Below are positions 28,970-42,155 of a stretch of 64,000 nt of DNA, piece by piece. The position numbers and the translations under genes were made by a program. The stretch spans positions 122,203,503 through 122,267,502 of the forward strand of contig CM041783.1 in the NCBI GenBank assembly GCA_023374045.1. Reading direction: 5' to 3'. Source of the DNA: Limonium bicolor. Taxonomy: Eukaryota; Streptophyta; Magnoliopsida; Caryophyllales; Plumbaginaceae. Position 1 is the stretch's first letter. Each line of letters opens with the position of its first letter. The notes under the pieces are model-generated. The model ran no database searches. It saw only the letters and a program-made list of their open reading frames with translations, and had not been told where the DNA came from.

Positions 28970-31900
28970 TGAAATACCCCAAACCTAGTTTTGTTGTTTA
29001 AACACCTAAATATGGTGTAATAAGACTAAAAAGAGTCTTAGAAACATTAGTAAACAAATTTAAACAAAAGGAAACACAAAATGTGCTTTAAAGTCAATAA
29101 GAGCCAAAATGTGCTCTAAGCCTGGGATAAACTTGGTTAAGACCTAATGAACTTACCAAGACCTCATTTATATACTAATGAACTTATTAAACCAATTACC
29201 AAAGAAAACCAAGCTTGAAAACAAGTTAAAACACAAAATGTGCTTTAAGGAGTCTTAAAGCACCTTTTTGAAAAATTGTCTTGTAAATGAGTTTTGAGTG
29301 GCTAAATGTCCATCATTACTCTTAAATATATATGTGTACTATATATTATCACATTTGGGTGGCTATATTAATGGGAAATCAAAAATTTCACTTCTAAGTG
29401 CCTTGTTTAGGTGAATAGTGATTTTTATAAGCTAGTTTATAACATATGTTGTATTAAGTAATTAAATTGACAAACAAAGACTAAAGTACCCTCATATTAA
29501 TAAAGGGGGCCGGTTTTCTAAGTGTGGTGACTCACCACTCTCTAGTTAATATAATAAGTAAGTAAAGAAAACTAATTAAAACTACTTTTTACTTTATTAC
29601 TACAAATATCTTCTTAAAAGTAATTCTATCTTCATTCTCTCATTTCCCTTCATTTCCCACGGTTCCAAACACCATCTTCAACCTCTCTTCTTCTCTCTCA
29701 TTCTCTCACGGTTTGCAATAGTACACACCACCATCTCCATCTTTGACCATTTGTAAAATCTAGCTCACTTGTCCAAATCAAAAACAAACACCACCAATCT
29801 CTTCCTCTCATCAAGCTCTTCATTTCTATCTTCTCAAAGCTTCAAGAGCCCCATTTCGGTGCCAAGGATTTCTACCATTGAAGGAGCTTGAGCTTGTATT
29901 TTGACATATTATTACTCTCCTTTGCTTCTAGGTAAGGAATCTCAAAGAAAAATCATGTTTCCTCCATGTTCTTACCTTGACCGAAAATACACATTGATGT
30001 AGCTCTATGTGTGACTTTGTTCTAGCTTCATTCCAACTCTTCATGGACTAGGTGGAGTCCTCTCTTGTTATATATTCAAACTCTCTTCAAAGATCAAGGT
30101 AAAACAACTACATTAATGTTTTTGAAACAATGTAAAATTAGGGTTTACAATGAGATGAAGCTTATAGCTTGAATACTCATTATAATGTTTGTATATTGTT
30201 TAGAACTTGACAAGGAATCAATTACCCTACCGGTCTTATAGTGAAACAAGAAGGAAGTTGTTTGGAAAAGAGGTAAATCTACTAACCTAATGTTGTTTAA
30301 TGCCTTAGGAGAAATGAGCTTATAAATGCTTATTAAAACTACCTAAAGAGCAAATGGTGAATGACTTAGTAAAGTGTTCTCAAGAGACTAGTAAAAGACA
30401 TATGTGTGTTGAGTGTATTTGCAGGTCAAAGGCAAATATATTGTGGAAATTCAGTGTTTAAGGATTATGCACTTTAAGGGCCTAAGAGCCATGCATTTTA
30501 AGGGCCTAAGTGCCATGCAATTTAAATTATGCACTATATTGTGATGTAGTGCTTTATGAGTGAAGTTTGTGTATAATAAGTGCTTGATGGATTTTTAGTG
30601 TTCTTGTGTGTTTAATGGTGAGAACAATGTGCTTTGGTGTAACAAAATGCTAGGAGAACTTATGTCGAAATTTAGGAATGCATAGGAGTTCATAGTTGTA
30701 AGGAATTTTGATGAACTAGGAAGTGTTCTAGAGTGTAATAAGGACTTAGGCATGATCTGAGATTTTAGTAAGTACCAAAGTCCCTTTGGGCTTAGGTAAT
30801 ACTTAGGCAAACTTTGGTACATAAGGAGGAAGTGTAAACCTTGGAAAAGATTTTCCAAGAAGGATAAGGAGTTAGTAGTGAGAGACGATGCTTGGGGATG
30901 AATGTTAAAATAAGGAGAAAGCTTTGGGATATAGTTATCATAGGCATGAACACCACTTGAAAAACTAGGCGAAAATATTGTAAGTGTTAGGAATTTTGTG
31001 AAATATAAGTAAAGGTTTAGGAATTAGAAATGAGTTTTATGAGTGTTTAAGGATGTCTTAAGGTGTTTAAAGTGCCGCAATGAGGTTCGGGGAGGCTTAG
31101 GTTATTGGGTTTGTTTTGGATTGACTGTGGAAACCAAGGTCTTGGGCAGCCGAACTTGCGACCGCATTGCAAGTCGGTCGAGCCCAGTTTACCCTGCGAG
31201 AATTGGCTTCTGGAATGGACCGACCTTTGGTGACCGGACTTGCAAGGTCGGTCGGCTTGTATTTTGTGTACGTATTGAGTTACTGGAATCGACCGAACAT
31301 AGGACCGGACTTGGCAAGTTCGGTCGGGCTAAATTTTCAAAGGGAAGAAATCTCGGGAAAAGACCGAACATGCGACCGAACTTACAAGGTCGGTCGGAGT
31401 AGAAAATTTTGACGGAAATGTGTTCTAGAATGAACCGAACTTGGGTAAGTTGGTCGGTAAGGTCCGGTCGGGCCTAAACTTGTAAAAAAAACAGAAAATG
31501 TGACTTATGTAGTTAACCCTAGGGTGTATAATGAAGGTCCTAGGGTAGAACAGCATTAAAACATGTCATACAATCATTTAATACTTAGTAGTTTGAAGTT
31601 AAATAATATATTAACTGACGTTACTAATGTGTTTAGGATTCTCTCAGTGGAAATCAATCGAGGCAAGGACCAAGGTATGGTTTTCTTGCAGTCTGTTGCC
31701 TACCGTTTACACCGGCTTGTGTGCTGTTTTTTTTCTGTGTGTTTATGACTTTGTAAGATTAAACCATGTAAGAGTTTACAGTTGTTAATATTATTATGTT
31801 GTTAAGTAAGACTCTCTCTTCCCTTGTGTGTCTAACAAGACTTGACCTATTATTGTGAATTGTTTTGTTGAGTTCAATGATGAACTACTAACAAGGGCTA

Positions 31901-32801
31901 CGGGGAAGTGAGGAGTCCGGTCTGTTCCGGCCACGCGTTGAGTATGGGAGTCGATGTCATAACCGGTTCGATTCTCTCTGTATGTTATGGTTGTGTTCCC
32001 AATTTGGTTTCCAACCTTCCCTTTAGCTTAACCAAGGCTATTTTACTGACTCACGTCGGGCCACAGGGGCATACTATGTGTTATTTCGGTGGGCTTGGAT
32101 CACTATATCCGAGCACCTTGTGTTAAGTTAACCGTTCAATCTAACAGGACTGTAACGAGTTATGTAACGAGCTAAGTATGAGCATGGCAACATTCTCTAG
32201 GCTCTCAATGGGGACTAACTGTGTTGGTTCTCTTCCTAAAAGGAATTGTATGTGTGTTATGATGTGTACAATACCTATGTTATGTTATATATGTATAAGT
32301 TGTGTGTTTTAAAATAAATGTCATGTCATCATGACAAATAGTTTGCGCGCATCCCGGTAGCTGATGGGCTGCGCGTTGACCATACCAGCCAAGGGTTGCT
32401 GACCCCCTCGGGGATCCATATTTCTTTTACTGCAGGATGAGGATCGAAGAAGCGGAGTGGCTCTAGATCCTAGGTTATAGTTACTATGAGTACTTTTGGA
32501 TGTTTGCCCGGGATGCGCCTGTGCTCCCGTGGCGTGTTATATGTTTGGTTAAGACGGTTTACAGTGACAGTATACAGTGAAGGATTTATGTAAACACTCG
32601 GTATTTTGTTGATGTATATATATGGTTATTAGTTCTATGCTCGGGAGTCTGATCATCAGACCGGTACGCTTGTATTTATTCAGCCTTGTTAACCACGTGG
32701 GTGGTTGACGGCGTTGTAGCACCAATCGTTTAGTTACTGTTTAGTTTTTTATATTCCGCTGCGATTCCAGGTAATGTGATGTGCGTAGTAGGGGTGTTAC
32801 A
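28970..32801 (+). repeat. 3' LTR of element A
   Basis: 3832 bp, partner of 12432-16319. Long stretches are identical, but 30680-31930 shows many one-base losses and small changes compared with the 5' copy, clustered around the hairpin array. Confidence 0.9.
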
Positions 32802-33607
32802 TACACCAAGAGAGCCGAACCGGATATGACATCGACTCCCGTCCATCACACGCGTGGCCGGAACATGACCGGACTCCTCACCCCCCATTAGTACATATAT
32901 ACTTACAAATAAGTAGTTAGAGATCCATTATGGAGCCTACCACATCCACACACCATACGGTATCATAACCGAGTTAAGCACACAAGGGAGGTTCACACAC
33001 TTGCATACAACAACAATGTCCATCTAACTCACACATAGCCATGGTTAGAACGTTCTCAAGGTTTGGGCCGTTAACTCCGAATACCGATCACTCATGTGTT
33101 CCTAGATTTGGTTAGCTAAGGTTTAACACATATTTGAGGTTAAATGGTATCGGAGGCCAAATTCGCCACATAAATGAATTACTATAAACTCATTACATGT
33201 TTTAATCTTACAAGGTGGCAAACACTAAGAAAAACACAATGGCATACAAGCCGGTGTAATCCGGTAGGACACGGGTTGCAAGAAAACCATACCTGTCACC
33301 GGAGTCCACTTTACCACGTCCACTTATGTTCCTCGAGCAATTCTCGAACAACTGTTAACATCACATGTGTTTTTATTAACATCGGGGTTGCTTGATTATT
33401 TAATGTCTAATGCTTATAATTTTTCCCCGTTAACTTGGTTAAATAACTTGACATTTTTAACTTGTTTTACTTTCACATTTTAATTCATCTTTTCCCCCAC
33501 TAAATTATCATTATAACTCACTTAACATGTCTTAAACAACCTTATAACATCATTACTAATCAATTCCCCATCATTACATATCATTTCATAACCTTAAACA
33601 ACATTTT

Positions 33608-33945
33608 TGGTCCGACCGACCTTACCGACCGAACTTGTCCAAGTTCGGTCCATTCCAGAACACATTTCCGTCAAAATTTTCTACTCCGACCAACCTTGTA
33701 AGTTCGGTCGCATGTTCGGTCTATTCCCGAGAGTTTCTTCCCTTTGAAAATTTAGCCCGACCAAACTTGCCAAGTCCGGTCCCATGTTCGGTCGGTTCCA
33801 GAAACTTAATCCGTACACAAAATACAAGCCCGACCGACCTTGCAAGTCCGGTCCCCAAGGTCGGTCCATTCCAGAAGCCAATTCTCGCAGGGTAAACTGG
33901 GCTCGACCGAACTTGCAAGTTCGGTCGCAAGTTCGGTCTGCCCCA
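33608..33945 (-). repeat. Hairpin array of solo LTR A'
   Basis: The same CGACCGAAC/GTTCGGTCG units as in A, read on the minus strand, with the same spacing. The outer unit near 33900-33945 keeps a perfect palindromic core. Confidence 0.8.
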
Positions 33946-35587
33946 GACCCTTGTTTTCCATTTCTCATTCAACTCCAAACTTCACCCCATATATCCTAGT
34001 ACACCCTAACCTCATTTGGGCACTTCAAACACACCTTTAGCCATGAGCTAAACTCTTTAAATCACTCACCAAAACCATTTTATCATTCACAAATTTCTTA
34101 CAAAATTCCTAGCACTTGGAATGTTTCCTCCTTAAGATTTCTAAGTGGTATTTCACCAATAATGACCACTACACCAAGGTGTTTCCTCTGCACCTTAACA
34201 TCATCTCTCAAACTTCTTTTCTTACTAACTAAATCTCCTTTTCACATCTTACCTAAACATCACTTCTTCCTTGTACATCAACATTCCTAAACCTTAAACA
34301 AACTTCTCCAAGACTTAAATACATTCTCAAAACACACATTGAATTCCTAGAACTTCCAAGATAATACCTAATTCCTTGCATCACTCTAAATCACCTTAAT
34401 ACACGTTTTCTTCTCAAGTAAACATTTATTCACCTTTAACACTTCCTAGTTCACCAAAACTTACTTAAAACACTTAGAACTTCTTACACATTTTCCCAAA
34501 TTTTGCCATAACTTCTCTTGTATACACTCACATCCAAACACTTAGGTTTTTACCTTATTCCATTCAAGAACACCTAAAATCCATCAAACACATTCTTTTA
34601 TACACAACTTCACACATTTAGCAGTACATCACATTATAGTGCATAACTTAAATTGCTTGGCACTTAGGCCATTAAATAACATGGCTCTTAGGCCCTTAAA
34701 TAACATGGCTCTTAGGCCCTTAAATTGCATAAACCTTAAACACTGAATTTCCACAATATATAAGCCTTTGACCTGCAATCACACACACCAAGACATATGT
34801 TCCTTTACTAGTCTCCTTGAGAACACCTTACTAAGTCATTCACCATTTGCTCTTTAGGTAGTTTTAGCAAGCATTATAAGCTCATTTCTCCTAAGGCATT
34901 AAACCACATTGAGATAGCATATTTACCTCTTTTCCACTTAAACTTCTTTCTTGTTTCCTCTTAAAACCGATAAGGCATTTCTTTCCTTGTCAACTACTAA
35001 TCAATATACCAACATTGAAATGAGTATATAAGCTTTATGCTTCATCTCGTTGTAAACCCGAGGTTTACATTATTTCAAAAACATTAATGTAGTTGTTTTA
35101 CCTTGATCTTTGAAGGGAGTTTGAATATCTATGAAGAGAGGACTCCACCTAGTCCATAAGAGATTGGAATGAAGCTAGAACAAAGTCACACAAAGAGCTC
35201 CATCAATGAGTATTTTCGGTCACACACAAAACATGGAGGAAACTTGATTTTTCTTTGAGATTCCTTACCTAGAAGCAAAGGAGATCAATAATATGTGGAA
35301 AGACAAGCTCAAGCTCCTTCAATGGTGGAACTCCATGGCACCGAAATGGGGTTCTTGAAGTTTTAAGAAGATAGGAATGAAGAGCTTGATGAGAGGAAGA
35401 GATTGGTGGTGTTTGTTTTTGATTTGGATAAGTGAGCTAGATTTTACAAGGGATCAAAGATGGACTTCCATGGTGATGGTGCTGTATTACCGTGAGAGAA
35501 CAGCAAGAAGGGAGGTAGAAGAGAGCTTAGAAGCCGTGTGAAATGAAGGAGGAAGGGAGAAATGAGATTGGTTTTGCTTTTTGAAGA

Positions 35588-35595
35588 TATTTATA
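35588..35595 (-). promoter_or_regulatory. TATA-like element of solo LTR A'
   Basis: On the minus strand TATAAATA within TTATAAATATCTTC, followed downstream by a CT-rich leader. The equivalent place in A reads TACAAATATC. It is a likely LTR promoter; the start site is not shown. Confidence 0.4.
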
Positions 35596-36386
35596 ACTTA
35601 AAGCAAATAGTAACCTATGAGTCATCTTTATTCACTTAACAAGTTAACATGTTTGGTGACTCATTACTACAAAAACCGGCCCCCTTTATATCACTAAGGG
35701 TATTATAGTCTTTGTTGGTCAATTTAATTACTTATAACAACATATGTTACAAACTAGCTTATAAAAATCACTATTCACAAAAACAAGGCACATAGAAGTG
35801 AAATTTTTGATTTCCCATTGATATAGACTTCCAAATGTGATACTATATAGTACACATGTTAATTAAAGAGTAATGATGGGCATTTAGCCATTCAAAACTC
35901 ATTTACAAGACAATTTTTCAAAAACGTGCTTTAAGACTCCTTAAAGCACATTTTGTGTTTTAACTTGTTTTCAAGCTTGGTTTTCTTTGGTAATTGATTT
36001 AATATGTTCTTTAACATATTTATAAGGTATAGGTATGACCATTAGGTCTTTTACAAATTTATCCCAAGCTTAGAGCACATTTTTGCTCTTATTGACTTTG
36101 AGGTACTTATTTGTGTTTTGTTTGGTTTCATTGTCTACCAAGGTTTCCTAAGGACTTAATTAGCCTTATAAAATCATTATTTTATATTATCAAATCTTGG
36201 TAGGCTCTTTGGGTCCTAGCCAAGTTCACTCCAAGCTTAGAGCATGTTTTTGCTCAAACCGTGTCTTAGTGTTTTATTTTGTTTTACCATGGTTTAAATG
36301 GTTCATTTATGTTTCTTAGGCACTTTTTAGCCTTTAAATACCGTAGTTTAACATTTACACAACATACCAAGGTTTGGGGTATTTCA

Positions 36387-37716
36387 AAAGTGAGGGTTCT
36401 GGATTACAATTTTGGCAATTGATAATCGGTTGTAGAGGATTGAATTCGAAATTGATTTAGGGAAAAATCAAATCGGGGTTTCTACAATTGAATCGGTTTA
36501 GGGTTGCGGTTAGGATTAGGGTAGAAATTAGAGTTGAAATTGATTTTGGGGTTTCGAAATAAATTTGGGGTGTTCTGTAAATTGAGTTTGAATTGATAGA
36601 AATAGAATTCGGGTTTTAGTCGAAACCGAAAGATTCTGAATTTTGTGTGGTTACGAATTGATTTGGGGCAAGCTTATAATCATGAGGAAATTATGGGTGA
36701 GTTGGAAATCTGAGAAATTTTGGGTCGCATTGGCAATGATTGGAAAATGGTGGGTGAAAGTGTGAATTTCGGAAATTCAGGGCAAGAGCATGAATTTGTA
36801 AAATCTGAGGCAATTTCAAATGAGAACTTGAATTAATCAATGACAGTTTCTTTTATAAGAGGTAATTAGACATTCCTAAAGTAATTAATCGGTTTGGAAA
36901 TGAGTTAAGGATATAGGTGGAAATGAGTTAATGACAGTACATTAACTAGACCTTTGAGACTTTGAATTAACTTGTAATTTGGAATTAGACCCGATGGGTG
37001 GATTAAGTTAGGCCCAAATACAATAATGGACTTAGGCAAGGTGGGTTAACGGAGCCCATTGAGATAATAAAAGAAAAAGTGATGTGGGCTCAAGACTTAA
37101 TTATATTTTAAAATGTCATAAGCCCAAGTTAGAAATATAAACAAAAAGGGTTGGAATATTGAATTGGGTCAGTTTAGATGATCAAATGGTTTGGTGAGTT
37201 AAAATTGGTAAGGAGTTTGTTTAATAAAATTAGTATTAATCTGTAAAATATTAATATTAACGTATATGTATGTATTATGGGTTAATATTAGAGTTTATGA
37301 GGCTATGTATATATGCGTATTAGTACGTATATGTAGTTAGAGGTTAAACCAAAAGGAACTTAGAAATTTACGAGGATATGAATGTGTATATTAGTGTAAC
37401 CTTAGAATAATGGAAAAACACTTATGTATGGACACATATATATATATAGTTGGGATTAAATTATAAGTTTGGAATTATTGGAGGATTGATATAATGTTAT
37501 AATATCAATAACAATTATAAGAACAAGTGTGTCTATATAAACACACCAATGTTAAGTAGATAAAGTTCGTAAAGCGTGACATTTAATTCGAATGAAGTAT
37601 ATATATAGATATACATATATATGTGGATATAAGTATATAACTGAAAGATCAGAACTCTGCAACAATTAATTAGAGGTTGTAATGATACAATTAATACAAT
37701 TATTAAAGTTGGAACG
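36387..37716 (+). repeat. 3' LTR of element C, segment 2
   Basis: Resumes C after A' (TSD AAAGT at 36387-36391) and stops at the B insertion (TSD GAACG at 37712-37716). AT-rich, with short TA runs near 37436-37450 and 37600-37625. No gene is seen. Confidence 0.7.
37712..37716. repeat. Target-site duplication GAACG of element B
   Basis: GAACG at 37712-37716 recurs at 61478-61482, outside the two ends of B. Confidence 0.88.
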
Positions 37717-40700
37717 TGTAACACCCCAACTGCTAAACTCATCATTAACTCTTAAACTATTACAATTTACCATTAAGCTCGCAGCGGAATTCTAATACAA
37801 CAGAGGGTGATACAACGCCGTTAGCCACCCTCGTGGCTAACCAGGCCTGACTCACATACAGTAACGGTCTGATGGACTGGAACAACCGAGTACTTCATAC
37901 AGCACAATACTCAATTCCTTACTTTACTATACCGAGTCTACAATATACGGATGCCGATAACATACGCGGACTTACACCTCATTCAAACGCATAAGTAATT
38001 ACAATCTAACTACCCATGCTCACAGCAGTCCCCGTCCTACTCTCTCGAACGGTGGTCAGCTTCAAGTACCTGCACACTAAAAACGTTCCCCCTAGGGGGT
38101 CAGCTTACGCTGCGCATGAAATTCGCATATACCGCGTGCTAACCGCGGTACGCCGACTACTTTGGGTCGGATATACATGGAGTTCATTTTAATCAAACAA
38201 CATGCATCATGGCAATACAATATATATGAATATCACACAAGGAATCTACATCCAATCATGGAACACGATTCCTAACTAACATAACAATGTTGTTAGTGGT
38301 AACTGGTTACTCTTAGGCATTGAGGGTTATTCCTCACTATGCCTTGTTTACGTATTCAATGCCTCACCCGCTCTCTCGGGTTACTTATTCGTATACACAC
38401 CCATTCTCTTGGGCTACTCATTCATAAACTTACCCATTCTCTCGGGTTACACATTCATATACTCACCCCTTTCTCTCGGGTTATACATTCATATACTCAC
38501 CCCTTTCTCTCGGGTTATTTATACTCATTATCTCACCCACACTCTTGGGTTACTCATACTCAAGCTCTTGTAGATTCTCGAGACACCACAGGTCTCCTAC
38601 GTCACGCTTGTTACTCTTATTACATACTTAAGCCAAAACTCATGGCTCTCTAGCATAGTCTTACTTCCCCGGTTTCGACCCTACTCTGGGTCTAGCATGG
38701 TGGGAAGGTTCAACTAGCTCGCGGAACTCTCTCTTAGTTCCTATCTCTTTTACTTAGGTCCGACTACTCACGGACTACTCTCGTTCCCATACACTCCTCT
38801 CTCGGAGTTATAGTAATATCATGTATATTAGTCTAGAAGCATCATTCTCGATGTTTCTAATGACTTTGGGAACTTTACTTAAATTCGGGTAATCTTAGGT
38901 TTAAGTGTTACCCTCACAATCATATGCTTGTACATTCGGATATTTTTCTTATACCGGGTAAAATCCTCATATAAGAGGTCGACCGTATCTCAAGGGAGTC
39001 ACATAGTCCCTTAGGTCTCTTTTACCTTTCTTATATGTTTACATTATTGGACTAACTTCAATCCTCTCGATGGAGGTCATTTATCTCTCCACTCATATTT
39101 ATTTCGTGGATTGTTTCACTAAGGTTCTCTAACCGTTATCGGGTATATACTCAACCCGTACATCTCCTCGCATTTTAGGGAGTTCATATGTTTGTGTTAT
39201 CGTTATACTTTAATCGATAGCTTGTGTGTGTTTGCATAATACCATTGGTTATGTGACTACCCGTTCAACGGGTTTCTAGTCAATCAATACTCGCTAAGAG
39301 TCGGTCTATGCACTAAGTTAGACCACACCGGCATACAAGTATGTTAGCTCATTCAACATACAACATGCATGCATAATCAAACAAGGGATTATTTTCATGC
39401 TTTAATCTTGATTAAGCCGGCACACAAACACACAAATCAGAGTAACTCGGTTAGCATACGGGGCATGAGAAAATCATACCTTTCACCGGGGTTTTACTTT
39501 ACCATGGCATCTCCCCATGCTCGGGTCACGCACGACTCTCTGATAATGTTTCAAACATTATTATTAATACTAAGATCATACGGTACATAATTAAATGCTA
39601 CTCCCGTATTTACCCCGTTATCCCGTTATCTCGGTTTCACTTTTGTTAATTTGAGTTCTTACTTCTCACTCACTTCTAACACCTTCTTATACTTCCTAGG
39701 GCCTTAACATGTCACCAAACAAGGCCTTAACATCTTATAACATCATTAACCTTAAAACCCCCATCATTTAAACCCTTTAAAACACTCTCTGTAGGTTTCT
39801 GGGGGTGGTCCGGGACTTGGTTCATATCTTAAGTCCCGGACCAAAGCATTACTAAACTCTCGGGTTAATTTCTGATGGTGGTCCGGGACCTTGTCCCAAA
39901 CTTAAGTCCCGGACCAAGGTGAGCAAAGAACTCTCGGCGCAAAATTAAGGGTGGTCCGGGACTTGGGCATGGACTTAAGTCCCGGACCAGGCAGGTTGTG
40001 CACTCTCGGGGGTAAAATCAGGGGTGGTCCGGGACCTGGTCCTGGACCTAAGTCCCGGACCCTGCTACAGATTTTGTAAATTTTACAGTTTCTTCATCTG
40101 TTACAGGTTCTCTCTTTGCCCATTAATTAACCAACCTTCACCAACTAAAATCTTCATGTTTTAGTGCCTAATTACCCACCTAAACCACTTCAACCAAACA
40201 CCAAGTACACTCACCAATCTAGTAAATTTTACTTAGATTCTTTTACACTCACAACCTTGTTTTCTCTCTGGTTTTCTAATAGATTGTAACAGATTTTGGC
40301 TATTACTTTAAACCATTCAAACCTCTCATACTAATGCCATTCATAGCACCCAAATGACCTTATTTTCCTCTCAGTTCTACTCCAAGATCCTTACTCTTCC
40401 TCTTCCCAAATTCCAAGTGATTTACCACTCACTTAATATTCGAAACATGCCTAGTTTTTTTCCTAGGTTTCACACTCTTATTCACCCTTGGTTTCCAAGT
40501 AAAATTTGACAGCACTTGCTTGCTTTACTAAGCATTTTCACCACACTAAACATGTTCACAAACACTTCTTCTCCTCTGTTTGGTTTACACATCAAAACCA
40601 CCTCAAATTCCCCTTGTTCACACATATAAACTAGCTTAGTTCACAAACTTATTTCTCACACTTAAACAACATTAAACATTCTCATTTAACTACCATCATT

Positions 40701-42121
40701 GTAGTATCACAACTACACCCATTCAAGCTCAAGGTTGTTTATACACACCAACATAAGTTTTCCCAAGCAAATAAAACCAACGCAAGGTAAGCCCATTACC
40801 TTGTTTATTCTCGGTTTTTACTCCTCTTCCTCTTCTTTCTCTTGTTCCCTCTTTCTCTTCTTGTTTTCACAACATACCAAGGAGCATAGATTGCCAACTA
40901 CAATCATATCCCCACACACACATCAACAAGTAAGTTTCAATATTTTCCACATAACCTAATATATTCCAAGGAGCTAGTTTTCAAGGTTTAGCTTAGGTTT
41001 TACCTTAGAATAACCAAATGGACAGCTTGGCAATCCATTGGAAGAGTTTCCATCCCTCCACAAGAGCAAGATGCTCACGGCTAACATGGGGAAAAATTCA
41101 ACGTGAGGGAATTTTTTCCAAAATTGGAAGAGTTAGCTAGAAATGAAGAGCTTGTAACTTTCTTTTTACCTTTGAGTATCAAGAAGATGTTGGAGACTAA
41201 AAAACACTTCTTTAAGCTCTAAAATGGCCTACTTCCATGGAGATGAAGATGAATGTTTCAAGCTTTTGAAGGGTGGAAAACGTAGCCCTCGTCGATACGA
41301 ATCTAACGGTAGTATTTTTGTGAGGTTTGGTGAAGAGATGAGTGAGTTAATGGAGGAAGAAGGAGGGCTGTGTGCTCACTTGTGAAATCGCCATTTAACA
41401 GAGGAGGAAGAAGAAGCTCAGCTTGGAGGGGGAAGAAATAATCGTGAGTGAGAAGAATGAGAGAAGGTGAGAGAGTTACTTATATCTCTTTCACTATTCC
41501 CCTCCTCTACTTTATTACTTTGCCCTTTTGTGACTTAATAAAAGCTAGCTAATTACTTAAGTATAGGTGTGTGTGTAGTTATAAAACTGGTCCCACATTA
41601 TTAGTGAGCTGGAGCGTTTTTCGTTTTCTTACAGAAAACGCTCGTTATTTTACCCGGTTTAGCACTATTCACTAACCGGGCCCGTTTTTCGGATTTTTTT
41701 CTCGTTTCTTTATTTTTAATGGTTATTAAGCTTCCATTAATACTTAATTATAGTTATTTAATCAACTATAATTTTTACGGGTCCATTTGACCACTTAAAG
41801 TCACGTTTTCGGGTTTTCTCGAAAAACGTGCTTTTATGCTTAATTAGCGTTTTAATCCATTATTTGGATCCGTTTTCTTCGGGAATCATTCCCGTATACT
41901 AATTAGGCCTAACTAAGCCTTAGGAATCCATCTCGGACCCTCTCGAGATCATATATCTCTTATACTCATTTAACGCGCATTTTAGCGTTTTTCGCTTTTC
42001 AAGCGTTTTCTCTTTTCTTTTTGGTTTTATTCTTTATACCAATACTCTTTAGGCACCACTAGGCCCTTAATAATTTTATTAGAGTAATTTAATCACCATT
42101 TTTTAGATCCGGGGTATTAAA
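37717..42121 (-). repeat. Left (3') LTR of element B
   Basis: 4405 bp from TGTAACACCCC to CCGGGGTATTAAA on the plus strand. Contains the CCCCC-TA-GGGGG hairpin (38088-38099), the mini-hairpin minisatellite (38368-38560), and the four-unit GGTCCGGGAC hairpin array (39808-40062). A TATA-like GATATAAG is seen on the minus strand near 41480-41500. Confidence 0.9.
39808..40062 (-). repeat. Four-hairpin array, left LTR of B
   Basis: GGTCCGGGACTT...AAGTCCCGGACC units separated by about 70 bases with ACTCTCGG in the spacers. Identical in layout to 49167-49424. Confidence 0.85.
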
Positions 42122-42155
42122 ATCTACCCCCCTTAGGAACTTTGTCCTCAAAGTT
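42122..42155 (-). promoter_or_regulatory. Polypurine tract and hairpin, element B
   Basis: Minus strand: AACTTTG-AGGA-CAAAGTT (42138-42155) then AAGGGGGGTAGAT directly before the LTR start TTTAATACC. Confidence 0.78.

Larger units (their letters stand above)
12432..32801 (+). mobile_element. Full-length Ty3/gypsy (chromovirus-like) retrotransposon A carrying an AlkB domain
   Basis: 5' LTR 12432-16319, PBS for tRNA-Met, gag, AlkB-type dioxygenase, protease-RT-RNaseH-integrase-chromodomain-like tail, hairpin plus PPT, 3' LTR 28970-32801. The span is 20.4 kb, about 14.1 kb without inserted element E. Domain order PR-RT-RH-IN, tRNA-Met priming, very long LTRs and a C-terminal VKVLW...EATWELK segment fit the Tekay/Del chromovirus lineage. 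It sits in antisense inside A', an LTR of its own family. The flanking 5-mers (CTATA before, TACAC after) are not a clean duplication. The copy is damaged: stop in gag exon 2, E inserted in integrase, frameshift near 28411. Confidence 0.9.
6921..36386 (-). mobile_element. Solo LTR A' (gypsy family A, minus strand), itself split by two insertions
   Basis: On the minus strand it begins TGAAATACCCCAAACC (at 36386) and ends GGGGTTGGGGTGTTACA-like (at 6921), flanked by a 5-bp duplication AAAGT. Its own pieces are 6921-7408, 11764-12431 and 32802-36386, about 4.7 kb in total. It is related to the LTRs of element A (same order of blocks, including the CGACCGAAC hairpin array at 33608-33945) but clearly diverged and somewhat longer. 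No internal region accompanies it, so it is a solo LTR left by LTR-LTR recombination. It hosts solo LTR B (after 7408) and full element A (after 12431). Confidence 0.85.
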
